Source: Micromonospora sp. WMMD812
GTDB taxonomy: Bacteria; Actinomycetota; Actinomycetes; Mycobacteriales; Micromonosporaceae
Direction of reading: 5' to 3'
Assembly: GCF_027497215.1 (NCBI RefSeq)
Contig: NZ_CP114904.1
Span: forward strand, 2,061,001 to 2,125,000
Length of the DNA: 64,000 nucleotides
Under the pieces are notes generated by a model. The model was not told the origin of the DNA. It made no database searches and saw only the letters and a program-made list of their open reading frames with translations. A program made the translations under genes and the position numbers. Within the stretch, counting starts at the first letter, position 1. Each line of letters opens with the position of its first letter. Shown in pieces: positions 53,501-64,000 of this stretch.

Positions 53501-54258
53501 GCGATCCGGCCCGCCAGGTCCGGGTGGGCGGCGTCGACGCCGGTGTCGAGCACCGCCACCTTCACGCCACTGCCGTCCCGGCCCGCCGCCCAGGCCGCCG
53601 GGGCGCCGATCTGCGGCACGCTGTGCTCCAGCGTCGGGCGGACCCGCCCGTCCAGCCAGATCCGGGCGATGCCGCCGCCGAGCCGGGGCGCGGCACCGGT
53701 GGTACGCGCCTGCGGCGCGCCGCGCAGCGTCGTCCACAGGCCGCCGAGGTCGCCCTTGCCGACCCGCATCGCGGCGCCGTTGATGCTCTCCAGCGGCCGG
53801 GCGTCGGCGGCGCCGGCGAGCGGCCGGACCCGGCCGGCGGCCGGCTCCTGGTAGCGCACGATCAGCGGCAGCGCGCCCTGCGCGGCGTCGCCGTAGCCCT
53901 CGGCGGCCAGCTCCTGCACGTCGAACAGGTTGGCGTCGAGCACCCCGGTGGAGACGTAGGGCACGACGTCGCTGGGCAGCAGCCGCAGCCCGCCGTCGAC
54001 CTCCAGGCTGTGGAACGTGATCCGCTCCCGGCCCGGGCCGGGGCGGACGGTGGCGGCGACCCGGCCGGGCGCCGCCGGGACGAGGTCGACCTGGTCGCCG
54101 GTGATCAGGGTGATGCGGACGGGCGGGGTACCCGGGGCGGTCGGACCCGGGTTCGGGCCGGTGGGCCGGGCGGGCGGGTCGGCGGACGCCGGTGCGGCGA
54201 GTCCGACGACCAGCGCGCCGACCGCGCCGGCGGTCAGCCAGCGTGGGGGCCTGTGCAT
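50530..54258 (-). CDS. Large secreted subtilisin-like serine peptidase (S8)
   Basis: A 1242-residue exported protease. The signal peptide is LTAGAVGALVVGLAAPASA (cleavage near residue 26), followed by a ~190-residue propeptide. The catalytic domain has Asp in VAVLDTGVDAAHPDLAG near 237, His in DGHGHGTHVAATIAGSG near 270, the oxyanion Asn in FVIAAGNEGMPRS and Ser in SGTSMATPHVAGAAA near 445. The remaining ~750 residues contain beta-sandwich regions and a PA-like insertion (AAALVAGSYDRAEEDQIADA), and end in an Ig-like domain. The role would be extracellular protein degradation or maturation. The convergent TrmB/LuxR regulator is a plausible controller. Confidence 0.93.
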   Translation of the reverse strand: MHRPPRWLTAGAVGALVVGLAAPASADPPARPTGPNPGPTAPGTPPVRITLITGDQVDLVPAAPGRVAATVRPGPGRERITFHSLEVDGGLRLLPSDVVPYVSTGVLDANLFDVQELAAEGYGDAAQGALPLIVRYQEPAAGRVRPLAGAADARPLESINGAAMRVGKGDLGGLWTTLRGAPQARTTGAAPRLGGGIARIWLDGRVRPTLEHSVPQIGAPAAWAAGRDGSGVKVAVLDTGVDAAHPDLAGRIAEAQDFSGAGSARDGHGHGTHVAATIAGSGAASDGRRKGVAPGAQLLVGKVLDDGGSGYSSSIIAGMEWAAHSGAKVVSMSLGGSATDGTDPMSQAVNDLTAETGALFVIAAGNEGMPRSVGSPGAATAALTVGAVDRDDNLAEFSSRGPRLGDNGLKPEITAPGVGIIAARAAGTTMGTPVDDAYTQASGTSMATPHVAGAAAILAQEHPDWTAGKLKDALVSTTKANPELTVFEQGGGRVDVARALGQRVYGSATADFGRVNTGGAAVERTVTYTNGTSAAQTLRLALELRNLDSNAAETDGVSVGGGEVTVPAGGSVAVPLRADPAKLDRGPHGGWLVATGADGVAVRTAVGLTLSGPLHTVTLRALDMAGQPGLASVLTLFGEHPESDHIGWVPGEAQVQVEEGPYLLEGLIEHGAPLDEQITLVTDPELMVDRDLTVVLDPRKGTPVRIETPKPTEQRAVISFYEHRVFGNGRQVDHGVMYFSTIQQVNVTPTRPVRQGEFEFASRWQLVAPMVDAKVGNVSGALDINLLHQSPAPTGRRKLPLVWAGDGTAAELARARVRGAAALVAGSYDRAEEDQIADATAAGAAMVLIVRPSDRSAWTVWRPDGDRLPIPSLVVAYDDGQRLIAAARKGRPTLDVTLTVDSPYLYDVWQVAKNRVPERIVHTVTAKNTAEVTTRYGDVGGAEWATEQRFGWRPWQEYSWNDEQRLVRTGTTRQEFVSAGDSWWQQRVLHRLTWSWGPLLGGLTQQPRQYAADDRVTETWHAPVVRPAVPAGGGARVPTRTGDTLDLRVTEFVDADGHHAPARGSEEPDTVQARLSRDGQQIADLSGGWAPVLTTPGSARYRLDLTTARSSDEWRYATRTETAWQFTSARPAGDTAAPLPLLQVDYHVPADLRGEVPGGRSHRLGLTLRQPAGVSAPTGTSLRAEVSFDGGRTWRKAPVQGHGTRFTATVPAGRGTVSLRVHASDRAGNTVDQTVLDAYGLR

Positions 54259-54414
54259 GCGATGCGCTCCTCTACTCCGGTGGCGGTCTCAGAGAGATCG
54301 ACCGATCGGAGTTTGCGACGCGGATCGACGCACGGTCACTAGCCGCGGCCCGCCGCACCGGCGACATGTCGCCAGGTGGACACCGGGCGGGCACCTGACG
54401 GACCCGTAGATGTC

Positions 54415-54430
54415 CGGCGGGTTACCGCCG
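54415..54430 (-). terminator. Small hairpin after nadK
   Basis: CGGCGG GTTA CCGCCG forms a 6-bp stem 30 bp downstream of the nadK stop. It is short and without a U-tract, so the call is tentative. The rest of 54259-54459 is the leader of the subtilase gene. Confidence 0.4.
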
Positions 54431-54459
54431 AGGGATCTTGATGACCTCCGGCAGGCGGG

Positions 54460-55344
54460 TCAGCGGCGCGAGCCGCGCCAGCCGTGCACGGGCAGGCCGA
54501 ACTTGGCCACCAGCCGGTCGGTGAACGGGCGGTCCCGCAGCCGGACGATCCGCACCGGCAGCGCGCCCCGGCGGACCGTCACCCGCGCCCCCGGCGGCAG
54601 GTCGTACACCCGCCGACCATCGCAGCAGAGCACGGCCAGGGTGGTGAACGGATCCACGGTGATCGCGAACGTCGACGTCGGCGCGGTGACCAGCGGCCGG
54701 CTGAACAGCGCGTGGGCGCTGATCGGCACCAGCAGCAACGCCTCCACCTCCGGCCAGACCACCGGCCCGCCGCCGGAGAACGCGTACGCGGTGGAGCCGG
54801 TGGGCGTGGCGCAGACCACCCCGTCGCAGCCGTACCGGGACAGCGGCCGACCGTCCACGTCGACGAGGAGTTCAAGCATCTGGGCCCGCTCCCCCTTCTC
54901 GACGCTGATCTCGTTGAGCGCCCAGGACTCGATCGTCGGCCCGCCATCGAACTCGGCGGTGACGTCGAGGGTGAGCCGCTCGTCGACGGTGTAGTTGCGC
55001 CCGACGACGTCACGCACCGCGCTGTCGAGGTCGTCGATCTCCGCCTCGGCGAGGAAGCCCACCTTGCCCAGGTTGATGCCGAGCAGCGGCACCTTGGCCG
55101 GCCGGGCCAGCTCCGCCGCCCGCAGGAACGTGCCGTCCCCACCGAGCGCGAAGACGATCTCGGCGCCCTCGGCGGCCTCCGGACCGCTGATCGGAACGAC
55201 ACCGGGAAGGTCGAGGTCGTCGGCCTCCTCGGCCACCACGCGCACCTCGAACCCCGCGTCGATCAGGTCCGCCGCCACCGCCCGGGCGTGCTCGGTGCTG
55301 CGCCGGCGGCCCGTGTGGGTGACCAGCAGGGCGGACCGGCTCAC
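54460..55344 (-). CDS. nadK: NAD kinase
   Basis: A 294-residue enzyme phosphorylating NAD to NADP. The GGDGTFLRAAELA motif with the catalytic Asp is near residue 70. LLGINLGKVGFLAEAEIDDL follows, then ALNEISVEKG with the Asn-Glu pair, and the conserved DGVVCATPTGSTAYAFSGGG near 175. Length is normal. It follows tlyA on the same strand with a 67-bp gap, as in the tlyA-nadK-recN order of M. tuberculosis. Confidence 0.96.
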   Translation of the reverse strand: MSRSALLVTHTGRRRSTEHARAVAADLIDAGFEVRVVAEEADDLDLPGVVPISGPEAAEGAEIVFALGGDGTFLRAAELARPAKVPLLGINLGKVGFLAEAEIDDLDSAVRDVVGRNYTVDERLTLDVTAEFDGGPTIESWALNEISVEKGERAQMLELLVDVDGRPLSRYGCDGVVCATPTGSTAYAFSGGGPVVWPEVEALLLVPISAHALFSRPLVTAPTSTFAITVDPFTTLAVLCCDGRRVYDLPPGARVTVRRGALPVRIVRLRDRPFTDRLVAKFGLPVHGWRGSRR

Positions 55345-55411
55345 CGGGACCGCCGTCCGACCCCGGCACGCCGGCCCGCACCCACCACCGTGCGACGCCC
55401 GCTGTTCCCGC

Positions 55412-56266
<855 letters not shown>

Positions 56267-56281
56267 GGGGGTTCTCCGGTC

Positions 56282-56704
56282 TCAGGCCTGGTCGATGGTC
56301 GCGAGGGTCTCGCGCAGCGTCTCGTACGCCGCCTCGTACTGGGCGATCTGGTCGGCCGGGGCCAGCGACGCCGCGTTGACCATCGCCCGCACGGCCGCGT
56401 CGACCGCCGGGTGCCCCTCCTCCGCCAGGTCCCCGTCAGCGAGCGGCGGGGCCGGACGCACACCGGGCGGCGGCCCGGGCCGGGACGCCAGGACACCGCC
56501 CGGTGGCGGGCCAGGCCGGTGCGCCTGCGGACCGCCGGACGGTGGCGGGCCGGGCCGTGATGCCTGCGGGCCGCCGGGTGCCGGGACGGGACGGGACGCC
56601 TGCGGGCCGCCGGGCGGCGGGCCGGGCCGGGCCCCGGGCGGACCCGGGTGGATGGGGCCGGTCACGACCGGTTCCGGGAGGTGGTCGGCCGGCTCACGCG
56701 GCAC
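56282..56704 (-). CDS. Proline-rich protein with short helical C-terminus
   Basis: A 140-residue protein. Residues ~15-90 are tandem Pro/Gly-rich repeats of the kind GGPQASRPGPPPSGGPQAHR. The last ~45 residues form a conserved-looking helical segment (VDAAVRAMVNAASLAPADQI, AQYEAAYETLRETLA). No signal peptide or membrane segment. Its start overlaps the stop of the phasin-like gene by 11 bp and it precedes tlyA, so it is embedded in a core operon. The short C-terminal segment is probably the functional part and the repeats a flexible arm. Family not recognised. Confidence 0.6.
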   Translation of the reverse strand: MPREPADHLPEPVVTGPIHPGPPGARPGPPPGGPQASRPVPAPGGPQASRPGPPPSGGPQAHRPGPPPGGVLASRPGPPPGVRPAPPLADGDLAEEGHPAVDAAVRAMVNAASLAPADQIAQYEAAYETLRETLATIDQA

Positions 56705-57404
56705 CGCCCGGCGGCTGCTTGCGGGCCACCTTCTTCGGCGGCCGGGCCGGCTCGGCCTCGCCCCCGGTCGGGCTGAGCGCCGCCGGCGACCTGCGCGCCA
56801 CGGCCTTGCCGGGCTCGGCCTTCTTGGCGACGGCCTTCTTGGCCACCGCCTTCTTGGCCACGACCTTCTTGGCGACCGCCTTCTTCACCGCCGCCTTCTT
56901 CGCGGGCGGCTCGGAGACCGGGGCGGAGAGCGAACCGGTGGACGGCACCGGACCGGGGGCCGGCGGGGCGGACGGGTCCGTGGCCGGGCGAAAACCGGTC
57001 TGCGCGGGGGTGACCGGCGCGGGGGCGGACGGTGGGCCCACCGGCGCCCCGGCGGCCGGACCGCCCGTCGGCGCGGCGGCCTCGGCCGCGCCGAGACCGA
57101 TGGCCCGGGCCTCCCGCAGCTGCCGCTCCAGCTCGTGCACGCGACGGGTCAGCTCGCCGACCTCTTCGGCGGTGGCCAGCCCGACCGCGCCGAGCGCACG
57201 GTCGACCTCGAACCGGACGAGCTTGGTCAGGGCTTCCCGGTTAGCCATGCCGGTGGAGACGAGTTCCTCGCCGAGCGCCTGGAGCTGGGCGGCGGTCGCG
57301 CCGCCCGAACCGGCGAGCCGGCGCACCGCGTCCTGGGCCTTCTTCCGGGGCGCCTCCGTCAGGCCCATGGCCAGCTCGAGGTAGGCGCGCCACGCGTCCT
57401 GCAT
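56694..57404 (-). CDS. Phasin-like protein with histone-like AKKA tail
   Basis: A 236-residue protein. The first ~105 residues are helical and phasin-like (AWRAYLELAMGLTEAPRKKA, then a coiled coil EEVGELTRRVHELERQLREA). A Pro/Ala linker follows, then about 40 residues of Lys-Ala repeats (VKKAVAKKVVAKKAVAKKA) like those of histone H1-type and PhaF proteins that bind DNA non-specifically, and a basic C-terminus. The layout, coiled coil plus basic tail, suggests an oligomer that touches nucleic acid. It is read with the Pro-rich protein and tlyA. Confidence 0.65.
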   Translation of the reverse strand: MQDAWRAYLELAMGLTEAPRKKAQDAVRRLAGSGGATAAQLQALGEELVSTGMANREALTKLVRFEVDRALGAVGLATAEEVGELTRRVHELERQLREARAIGLGAAEAAAPTGGPAAGAPVGPPSAPAPVTPAQTGFRPATDPSAPPAPGPVPSTGSLSAPVSEPPAKKAAVKKAVAKKVVAKKAVAKKAVAKKAEPGKAVARRSPAALSPTGGEAEPARPPKKVARKQPPGGAA

Positions 57405-57518
57405 GCCTGAGTCCTTCCACGGGGCAGGGGTGTGCAGGTGTCACGCTACCGGGCCCTCGGGACCGCCCTGTGCGGTACGGTGCCGGGGACGGCGTGGCGT
57501 ACGGCGAGGAGGCGACGG

Positions 57519-57857
57519 GTGGCCAGCGTGGACGAGTGTCGGCAGGCGTTGCAGCAGCTCGCCGCTCGGTTGGACAGCAACGCCGAGACCGTCCGGGAGC
57601 GGATCGACCTGGACCGGACGCTCGCCTGCCGGATCACCGACCTGGACACCGCGTTCCACGGCCGGCTGGCCGACGGCCGGCTGGTCGACCTGACCGACGG
57701 CGACGACCCGAAGGCCAAGATCGCGCTGAGCACCAGCAGCGACGACCTGCTCGCGCTCGTCCGAGGCGACCTCGACATCGCCCGCGCTGTGGCCTCCCGG
57801 CGAGTGTCGATCAAGGCCAACCCGTTCGACCTGATGAAGCTGCGCAAGCTGCTCTGA
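57519..57857 (+). CDS. SCP2-like sterol-carrier-domain protein
   Basis: A 112-residue single-domain protein of SCP2 type. Strands and helices run ACRITDLDTAFHGRLADGRL, DPKAKIALSTSSDDLLALVR and GDLDIARAVASRRVSIKANP, ending FDLMKLRKLL, which is the usual SCP2 end. The family binds lipids or acyl-CoA in a hydrophobic tunnel. GTG 57519 is chosen because GAGGAGG lies at 57506-57512; the longer frame from 57432 is not conserved. It is the lone plus-strand gene between phasin-like and HAD genes. Rv1693 of M. tuberculosis occupies the same place, but I am not sure they are homologous. Confidence 0.8.
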   Translation: MASVDECRQALQQLAARLDSNAETVRERIDLDRTLACRITDLDTAFHGRLADGRLVDLTDGDDPKAKIALSTSSDDLLALVRGDLDIARAVASRRVSIKANPFDLMKLRKLL

Positions 57858-57884
57858 CCGACGGCCCCGCGCCCGGTGGCCCCC

Positions 57885-57962
57885 GGCGCGGCGAGCCTGA
57901 CCGCGACGGCCCGGGGCGCGGCGAGCCTGACCCGACGGCCCTCCGGCGCGGCGAGTCTGACC
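57885..57962. repeat. 30-bp tandem repeat in the SCP2-HAD intergenic region
   Basis: Two full units and one partial unit of exactly 30 bp (start GGCGCGGCGAGCCTGACC) begin at 57885, 57915 and 57945. A degenerate half-unit occurs just before, at the SCP2 stop. It is likely slippage DNA between convergent genes; the arms could also form weak hairpins at the ends of both transcripts. Confidence 0.75.
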
Positions 57963-58047
57963 CCGTGATGTGCCACCCGGCGTGGGTGGGTGCGGAGCCG
58001 GCCAGCCGCCGACGCGATAGTCACCCAGCCGGGAAGCCGGGCCGCGG

Positions 58048-59067
58048 TCAGTCGGGGAGGCCGAGCGCGGTCAGCGCCCGGGTGGCCTCCGGAGATCCGG
58101 CGCGGACCGGTGGGACCGCCGACGCCGACCAGGCCGCCGCGCAGAGCGCCGCCAGCGCGTCCAGCGGCCGTCCGGCGCCGCTCAGCTCCAAGCGGTCGTC
58201 CCGCGCGGTGACCGACCAGCCGCCGGCGTCCGTCGTGCCCGGCACCCGGACCACCGCCGCCGGGTCGAAGAGCCCCGCCAGGTCGTGTGCGACGTACGTG
58301 GGCCGACGCGCCGGCTCGGCGGCGAGCAGTTCGGGTACGTCGCTGACGCCGGTGAGCACGAGCAGGCTGTCCAACCCGGCCCGCCGCGCGCCCTCGATGT
58401 CGGTGTCCAGCCGGTCGCCGACCACCAGCGTCCGGCCTCCGTCGACGCGGCGCGCGGCGGTGGCGAACAGTCCCGGCTCCGGCTTGCCCACCACGACGTC
58501 CGGCTCCCGGTCGAGCGCCGTACGCAGCACGGCCACCAGCGATCCGTTGCCGGGCAGCGGCCCCCGCCCGCTGGGGAGGGTGCGGTCGGTGTTGGTGGCG
58601 ATCCAGGTGGCGCCGCCGCGCACCGCCACCGTCGCCTCGGCCAGGTCGGTCCAGCCGACCTGCGGCCCGTACCCCTGCACCACCGCCCGGGGCGACTCGT
58701 CCGCGCGGTCGACCGGGCTGAGACCCACCGCGGCGATCTCCGCGCGCAGCGCCTCGGCGCCGACCACGAGCACCGGGGCGCCGGCCGGCAGCCGGTCCCG
58801 GAGCAACTCGGCGGCGGCCGCCGCGGAGGTCAGCACCTCCTCCGGCCGGGCCGGCACGCCCATCCCGGTGAGCAGGTCGGCGACCTGGCTGGACCGACGC
58901 GACGCGTTGTTCGTCGCGTACGCGACGGCCCGCCCCTCGGCGTGCAGCCGGCCGACCGCCTCGACCGCGCCGGGGATCGGCCGGTCGATCAGGTAGATGA
59001 CGCCGTCCAGGTCGAAGACGACCTGCGCGTACCCGTCGACCAGCCGCGCCCCGGCGTCTCCGGTCAC
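58048..59067 (-). CDS. HAD-IIA family phosphatase
   Basis: A 339-residue HAD hydrolase of the NagD/AraL type. Motif I is [18 protein letters not shown] near residue 17, motif [10 protein letters not shown] near 50 with a large cap domain following, motif III Lys in [10 protein letters not shown] near 195, and motif [22 protein letters not shown]. It dephosphorylates small phosphometabolites; the Rv1692 homologue is, as I recall, a glycerol-3-phosphate phosphatase. The ~80-residue C-terminal extension is variable. It overlaps the stop-proximal end of the RGG-TPR gene by 4 bp, so translation is coupled. Confidence 0.92.
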   Translation of the reverse strand: MTGDAGARLVDGYAQVVFDLDGVIYLIDRPIPGAVEAVGRLHAEGRAVAYATNNASRRSSQVADLLTGMGVPARPEEVLTSAAAAAELLRDRLPAGAPVLVVGAEALRAEIAAVGLSPVDRADESPRAVVQGYGPQVGWTDLAEATVAVRGGATWIATNTDRTLPSGRGPLPGNGSLVAVLRTALDREPDVVVGKPEPGLFATAARRVDGGRTLVVGDRLDTDIEGARRAGLDSLLVLTGVSDVPELLAAEPARRPTYVAHDLAGLFDPAAVVRVPGTTDAGGWSVTARDDRLELSGAGRPLDALAALCAAAWSASAVPPVRAGSPEATRALTALGLPD

Positions 59068-61631
59068 CGGGCGACCGGGCCCGTCTCGTCGTGGCCCGCG
59101 GGAGCCTCGGCGCCGGCACGAACGGCCAGGTCGGGATCGTCCGCCCCGCCGCTGCCGACGGCGTCGTCCCGGGTCACCGTCGCGAGGTCGGCGTCGTCGT
59201 CATCCGTCGCGTCGGTGTCGTCGTCGGGCACGTCGGCGTCGTCAACCGCCGCGTCGCCGTCGGCCGCCGTCTCGTCGAGCTCGGCCGCCGCCTCGGGGAG
59301 CACCTCGGCGGGCACGTCCGGCTCACGCTCGCCGGCGTCGTCGTCGCCGACGAGGTCGGTGTCCGGCCGGGCCGGCACAGCACCGGGCGCGCCGGGGCCG
59401 GCGGCGATCTCCTCCGCCGACTCCTCGTCCTCCTCGTCGCCCTCGATGATCACCCCGTCGAGCTCGAGCAGCCGCTCGGCCGCATCGGTGTCGCCCTCGG
59501 CGTCCACCTCCGCGGCGCGGGAGAACCACTCGCGGGCCTCCTCGCGCCGGCCGACCGCGAGCAGCGCGTCGGCGTACGCGTACCGCAGCCGGGCGGTCCA
59601 CGCCTCGGTCGCGTCGCTGGTCAGCTCGCGCACCTGGAGCATGGCGACCGCGGCGTCCTTCTGGCCGAGGTCTCCACGCGCGCCGGCGGCGACGATCAGC
59701 AGCTCGATGGCGGTTGCCGGGTCGAGCGCGTCCCGGTCGGCACCACGGAACAGGTCGATGGCCCGCTCCGGTCGGCCGAGCGCCCGCTCGCAGTCCGCCA
59801 GCACCGCCAGGTGGCTCTGCAGCCCGGTCATCCGGTGGTACGTACGCAGCTCGGCGATCGCGGTCTGCCACTCCCCGGCGTGGTACGCGGCCAGGCCAAC
59901 CGCCTCCCGGACCGCGGCGATGCGGGACGCCAGCCGACGGGCGGCCAGCGCGTGCGCCAGCGCCTCGGCGGGGTCGTCGTCGATCAGCTGACCGGTCGCG
60001 ACCAGGTGCCGGGCGACGTTCTCCGCGACCGGCTTGGCCAGCGACAGCAGTTCGGCGCGGACGTCCTTGTCCAGGTCGGTCGCGACGATGTCGTCGGGCA
60101 GCGCGGGCGCCTCGACGCGCTCGCCCGCCCGCTCCGGACGCGGCCCGCGCTCGTCACGCCGCGCCGCGCCGTCACGGTCTCCGCCCCGGTAGCCACCGTC
60201 ACGGTCCCCGCCGCGGAACCCACCTTCACGGCGGTCGCCGCCGCGGAAGCCACCCTCGCGGTCGCCACCACGGAAGCCACCCTCGCGGCGCTCGCCACCA
60301 CGGAAACCGCCCTCACGACGGTCGCCACCGCGGTAGCCACCCTCGCGACGGTCGCCACCGCGGTAGCCACCCTCGCGGCGCTCGCCACCACGAGAGCCCT
60401 GCTCGCGGTCACCGCCGCGGAAGCCACCCTCGCGACGGTCACCACCGCGGGAGTCACCCTCACGACGGTCGCCGCCGCGGAAGCCACCCTCGCGGCGCTC
60501 GCCACCACGGAAGCCCCCCTCGCGGCGCTCGCCACCACGGAATCCCCCCTCACGACGCTCGCCACCACGGAAGCCCCCCTCGCGGTCACCACCCCGGAAG
60601 CCACCCTCACGACGCTCGCCACCACGGAAGCCCCCCTCGCGGTCACCACCGCGGAAGCCACCCTCACGACGCTCGCCACCCCGGAAGCCAGTCCGGTCGC
60701 CGCCGCGGAAGTCCGCGTCACGGTCGGCCGGTCGGAAGCCACCCTGCCGGTCGCCGGCGCGGAACCCGCCCTCGCGGTCACCGCCGCGGTAGCCGCGTTC
60801 GCGGTCACCACCGCGGAACCCGCCGGGACGGTCTCCGCCACGGGAGCCCTGGTCGCGGTCACCACCGCGGAAACCACCCTCGCGACGGTCACCGCCCCGG
60901 AAGCCCTGCTCCCGGTCACCACCGCGGAAACCACCCTCGCGACGGTCACCACCGCGGAAGCCCTGCTCGCGGTCACCGCCGCGGAAGCCACCCTCGCGAC
61001 GATCGCCACCACGGAAGCCCTGCTCCCGGTCACCGCCACGGAAGCCACCCTCACGACGGTCACCACCGCGGAACCCGCCGGGACGGTCTCCGCCACGGGA
61101 GCCCTGGTCGCGGTCACCACCGCGGAAACCACCCTCGCGACGGTCACCGCCCCGGAAGCCCTGCTCCCGGTCACCGCCACGGAAGCCACCCTCACGACGG
61201 TCACCACCGCGGAACCCGCCGGGACGGTCTCCGCCACGGGAGCCCTGGTCGCGGTCACCACCGCGGAAACCACCCTCGCGACGGTCACCGCCCCGGAAGC
61301 CCTGCTCCCGGTCACCGCCCCGGAAGCCCTGCTCGCGGTCACCGCCGCGGAAACCACCCTCGCGACGGTCACCGCCCCGGAAGCCGCCCTGCCGGTCCCC
61401 GCCTCGGGTACCGCCGTCGCGGTCACCGCCACGGAAGCCGCCCTCACGGCGCTCGCCACCCCGGAAGCCACCCTCGCGGTCGCCGCGCGGGCCGCCGCGG
61501 TTGTCCCGGTCGCCGCGGTACGGCGGCCGGTCACGGTCGTCCCGCCGCGGCGCGCGGTCGCGCTCGCCCGACCGGTCGCTGCGGTCGTCGTAACGACGGG
61601 GGCGGTCTCCGCCCTGCGGTCCTGAACTCAC
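59064..61631 (-). CDS. RGG-repeat protein with TPR domain and acidic tail
   Basis: An 855-residue cytosolic protein in three parts. Residues ~10-490 are a low-complexity arm of more than 40 units such as [20 protein letters not shown], rich in Arg, Gly, Asp and Phe. Residues ~505-705 are a helical TPR region ([40 protein letters not shown]). The last ~140 residues are very acidic ([20 protein letters not shown]). Rv1691 is, as I recall, a TPR protein in the same position. GTG 61631 is chosen because AGGAAGG lies 9 bp upstream; ATG 61640 directly abuts it. The Arg/Gly/Phe arm resembles RNA-binding RGG boxes that drive condensate formation. An RNA role is inferred. Confidence 0.85.
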   Translation of the reverse strand: MSSGPQGGDRPRRYDDRSDRSGERDRAPRRDDRDRPPYRGDRDNRGGPRGDREGGFRGGERREGGFRGGDRDGGTRGGDRQGGFRGGDRREGGFRGGDREQGFRGGDREQGFRGGDRREGGFRGGDRDQGSRGGDRPGGFRGGDRREGGFRGGDREQGFRGGDRREGGFRGGDRDQGSRGGDRPGGFRGGDRREGGFRGGDREQGFRGGDRREGGFRGGDREQGFRGGDRREGGFRGGDREQGFRGGDRREGGFRGGDRDQGSRGGDRPGGFRGGDRERGYRGGDREGGFRAGDRQGGFRPADRDADFRGGDRTGFRGGERREGGFRGGDREGGFRGGERREGGFRGGDREGGFRGGERREGGFRGGERREGGFRGGERREGGFRGGDRREGDSRGGDRREGGFRGGDREQGSRGGERREGGYRGGDRREGGYRGGDRREGGFRGGERREGGFRGGDREGGFRGGDRREGGFRGGDRDGGYRGGDRDGAARRDERGPRPERAGERVEAPALPDDIVATDLDKDVRAELLSLAKPVAENVARHLVATGQLIDDDPAEALAHALAARRLASRIAAVREAVGLAAYHAGEWQTAIAELRTYHRMTGLQSHLAVLADCERALGRPERAIDLFRGADRDALDPATAIELLIVAAGARGDLGQKDAAVAMLQVRELTSDATEAWTARLRYAYADALLAVGRREEAREWFSRAAEVDAEGDTDAAERLLELDGVIIEGDEEDEESAEEIAAGPGAPGAVPARPDTDLVGDDDAGEREPDVPAEVLPEAAAELDETAADGDAAVDDADVPDDDTDATDDDDADLATVTRDDAVGSGGADDPDLAVRAGAEAPAGHDETGPVAR
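60176..61530. repeat. In-frame DNA repeats encoding the RGG arm
   Basis: About 1.35 kb of short tandem units, mostly 24-36 bp, all in frame with the RGG protein. On top of these are larger near-identical blocks. A segment beginning GGAACCCGCCGGGACGGTCT occurs at 60815, 61070 and 61211; the last two are 141 bp (47 codons) apart and nearly identical over that length. This shows recent expansion by unequal recombination or slippage. Confidence 0.85.
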
Positions 61632-61678
61632 GGGGTACATCCTTCCTGATTGCGCCGGTGGTGGCGCGGCGCTACGCA

Positions 61679-61712
61679 GTCGAGGGCCGACCCGGATGGG
61701 GCGGCCCTCGAC
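61679..61712 (-). terminator. rRNA operon terminator
   Basis: A perfect 11-bp stem (GTCGAGGGCCG / CGGCCCTCGAC) with a 12-nt loop starts 10 bp after the 3' end of 5S rRNA in the direction of transcription. It separates the rRNA operon from the RGG-TPR gene 39 bp further on. Confidence 0.85.
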
Positions 61713-61721
61713 TGGAAGATT

Positions 61722-61840
61722 GTCCGGCGGTGTCCTACTCTCCCACACCCTCCCGAGTGCAGTACCATCGGCGCTGGAGGGCTTAGCTTCCGGGTTCGGA
61801 ATGTGACCGGGCGTTTCCCCTCCGCCATGACCGCCGTAAC
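61722..61840 (-). rRNA. 5S ribosomal RNA
   Basis: The minus strand reads as a standard actinobacterial 5S of ~119 nt: start GTTACGGCGGTCATGGCG, the central CCGAACCCGGAAGCTAAGCC and GATGGTACTGC, and an end GAGAGTAGGACACCGCCGGA that pairs with the start. It lies 81 bp downstream of 23S. Confidence 0.97.
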
Positions 61841-61921
61841 TCTATCGACATATCAAACAACACCCAACGGGTCTGTTGTTCGTTTGTCGGGAGTTGCACA
61901 GTGGACGCGTAGCAGCTTAGT

Positions 61922-64000
<2,079 letters not shown>

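Noticed and set aside
50593..54342. 1249-codon plus-strand open frame opposite the subtilase gene
   Set aside because: Composition is Arg/Gly/Ala/His-rich without motifs, while the minus strand shows a complete protease with signal peptide and catalytic triad.
60176..61530. Regular short repeats resembling a CRISPR array
   Set aside because: Units vary in length, are in frame with a protein, lack unique spacers of constant size, and no cas genes are present.
59091..61625. 844-codon plus-strand frame rich in Thr/Ala/Glu repeats opposite the RGG-TPR gene
   Set aside because: It looks like an adhesin-style repeat protein but is the complement of the RGG repeat DNA; the minus frame has the TPR domain, ribosome site and syntenic position.

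Overview
The window is high-GC actinobacterial chromosome, most likely from the Micromonosporaceae. The housekeeping order, GTG/TTG starts, strong G/C third-position bias and the type of accessory genes all fit this. It splits into an accessory half (about 1-27 kb) and a conserved core (27-64 kb) that ends in an rRNA operon read on the minus strand. Identifications come from reading the translated sequence and from knowledge of the families; no database search was run.

Accessory half. 1-4.4 kb holds a truncated membrane protein, two GNAT acetyltransferases, a DUF4253 protein and a RidA-like protein. 4.5-7.7 kb is a PadR-controlled MacB/FtsX-type ABC exporter with a very clear promoter/operator. 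7.8-9.7 kb is a TetR regulator divergent from a TetX-like flavin monooxygenase, with a perfect 9+9 bp inverted repeat between them. 9.8-11.2 kb is a TetR / small ORF / DUF4865 operon. 11.4-12.6, 22.0-23.3 and 23.6-24.7 kb hold three LtrA paralogues. Between them lie a 5'-truncated ABC ATPase, a thioredoxin-reductase-like/methyltransferase fusion with a divergent XRE-cupin regulator, the tail of an IS481-type transposase, a SUKH-like gene bracketed by inverted repeats, and an IS110-family transposase with a possible bridge-RNA region. The zone closes with two truncated genes head to head, then an excisionase/integrase pair beside tRNA-Pro(GGG). This is the remnant of an integrated element.

Core half. 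From 27.4 kb nearly everything is on the minus strand: der, cmk, rluB, scpB, scpA, a ParA ATPase, xerD, ald, a NUDIX hydrolase and pyrG. Next come five envelope genes (alkaline-phosphatase-like membrane protein, GT4 glycosyltransferase, MurJ-type flippase, MraY/WecA-like transferase, SteB), then steA and recN. After these come a TrmB/LuxR-type regulator and a large secreted subtilase, then nadK, tlyA, two low-complexity proteins, an SCP2-like protein, a HAD-IIA phosphatase, and an RGG-repeat/TPR protein next to 5S and 23S rRNA. As I recall it, this is the same gene order as the Mycobacterium tuberculosis Rv1691-Rv1713 block, with lineage-specific additions: ald, the glycan-type genes between steB and pyrG, and the regulator/subtilase pair between recN and nadK.

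Items most worth follow-up: the RGG-TPR protein; the SteA/SteB-linked glycan and flippase cluster; the SUKH-like gene inside inverted IS-like repeats; the IS110 candidate bridge RNA; the three LtrA copies, two of which share a downstream repeat; and the TetX-like/TetR pair.
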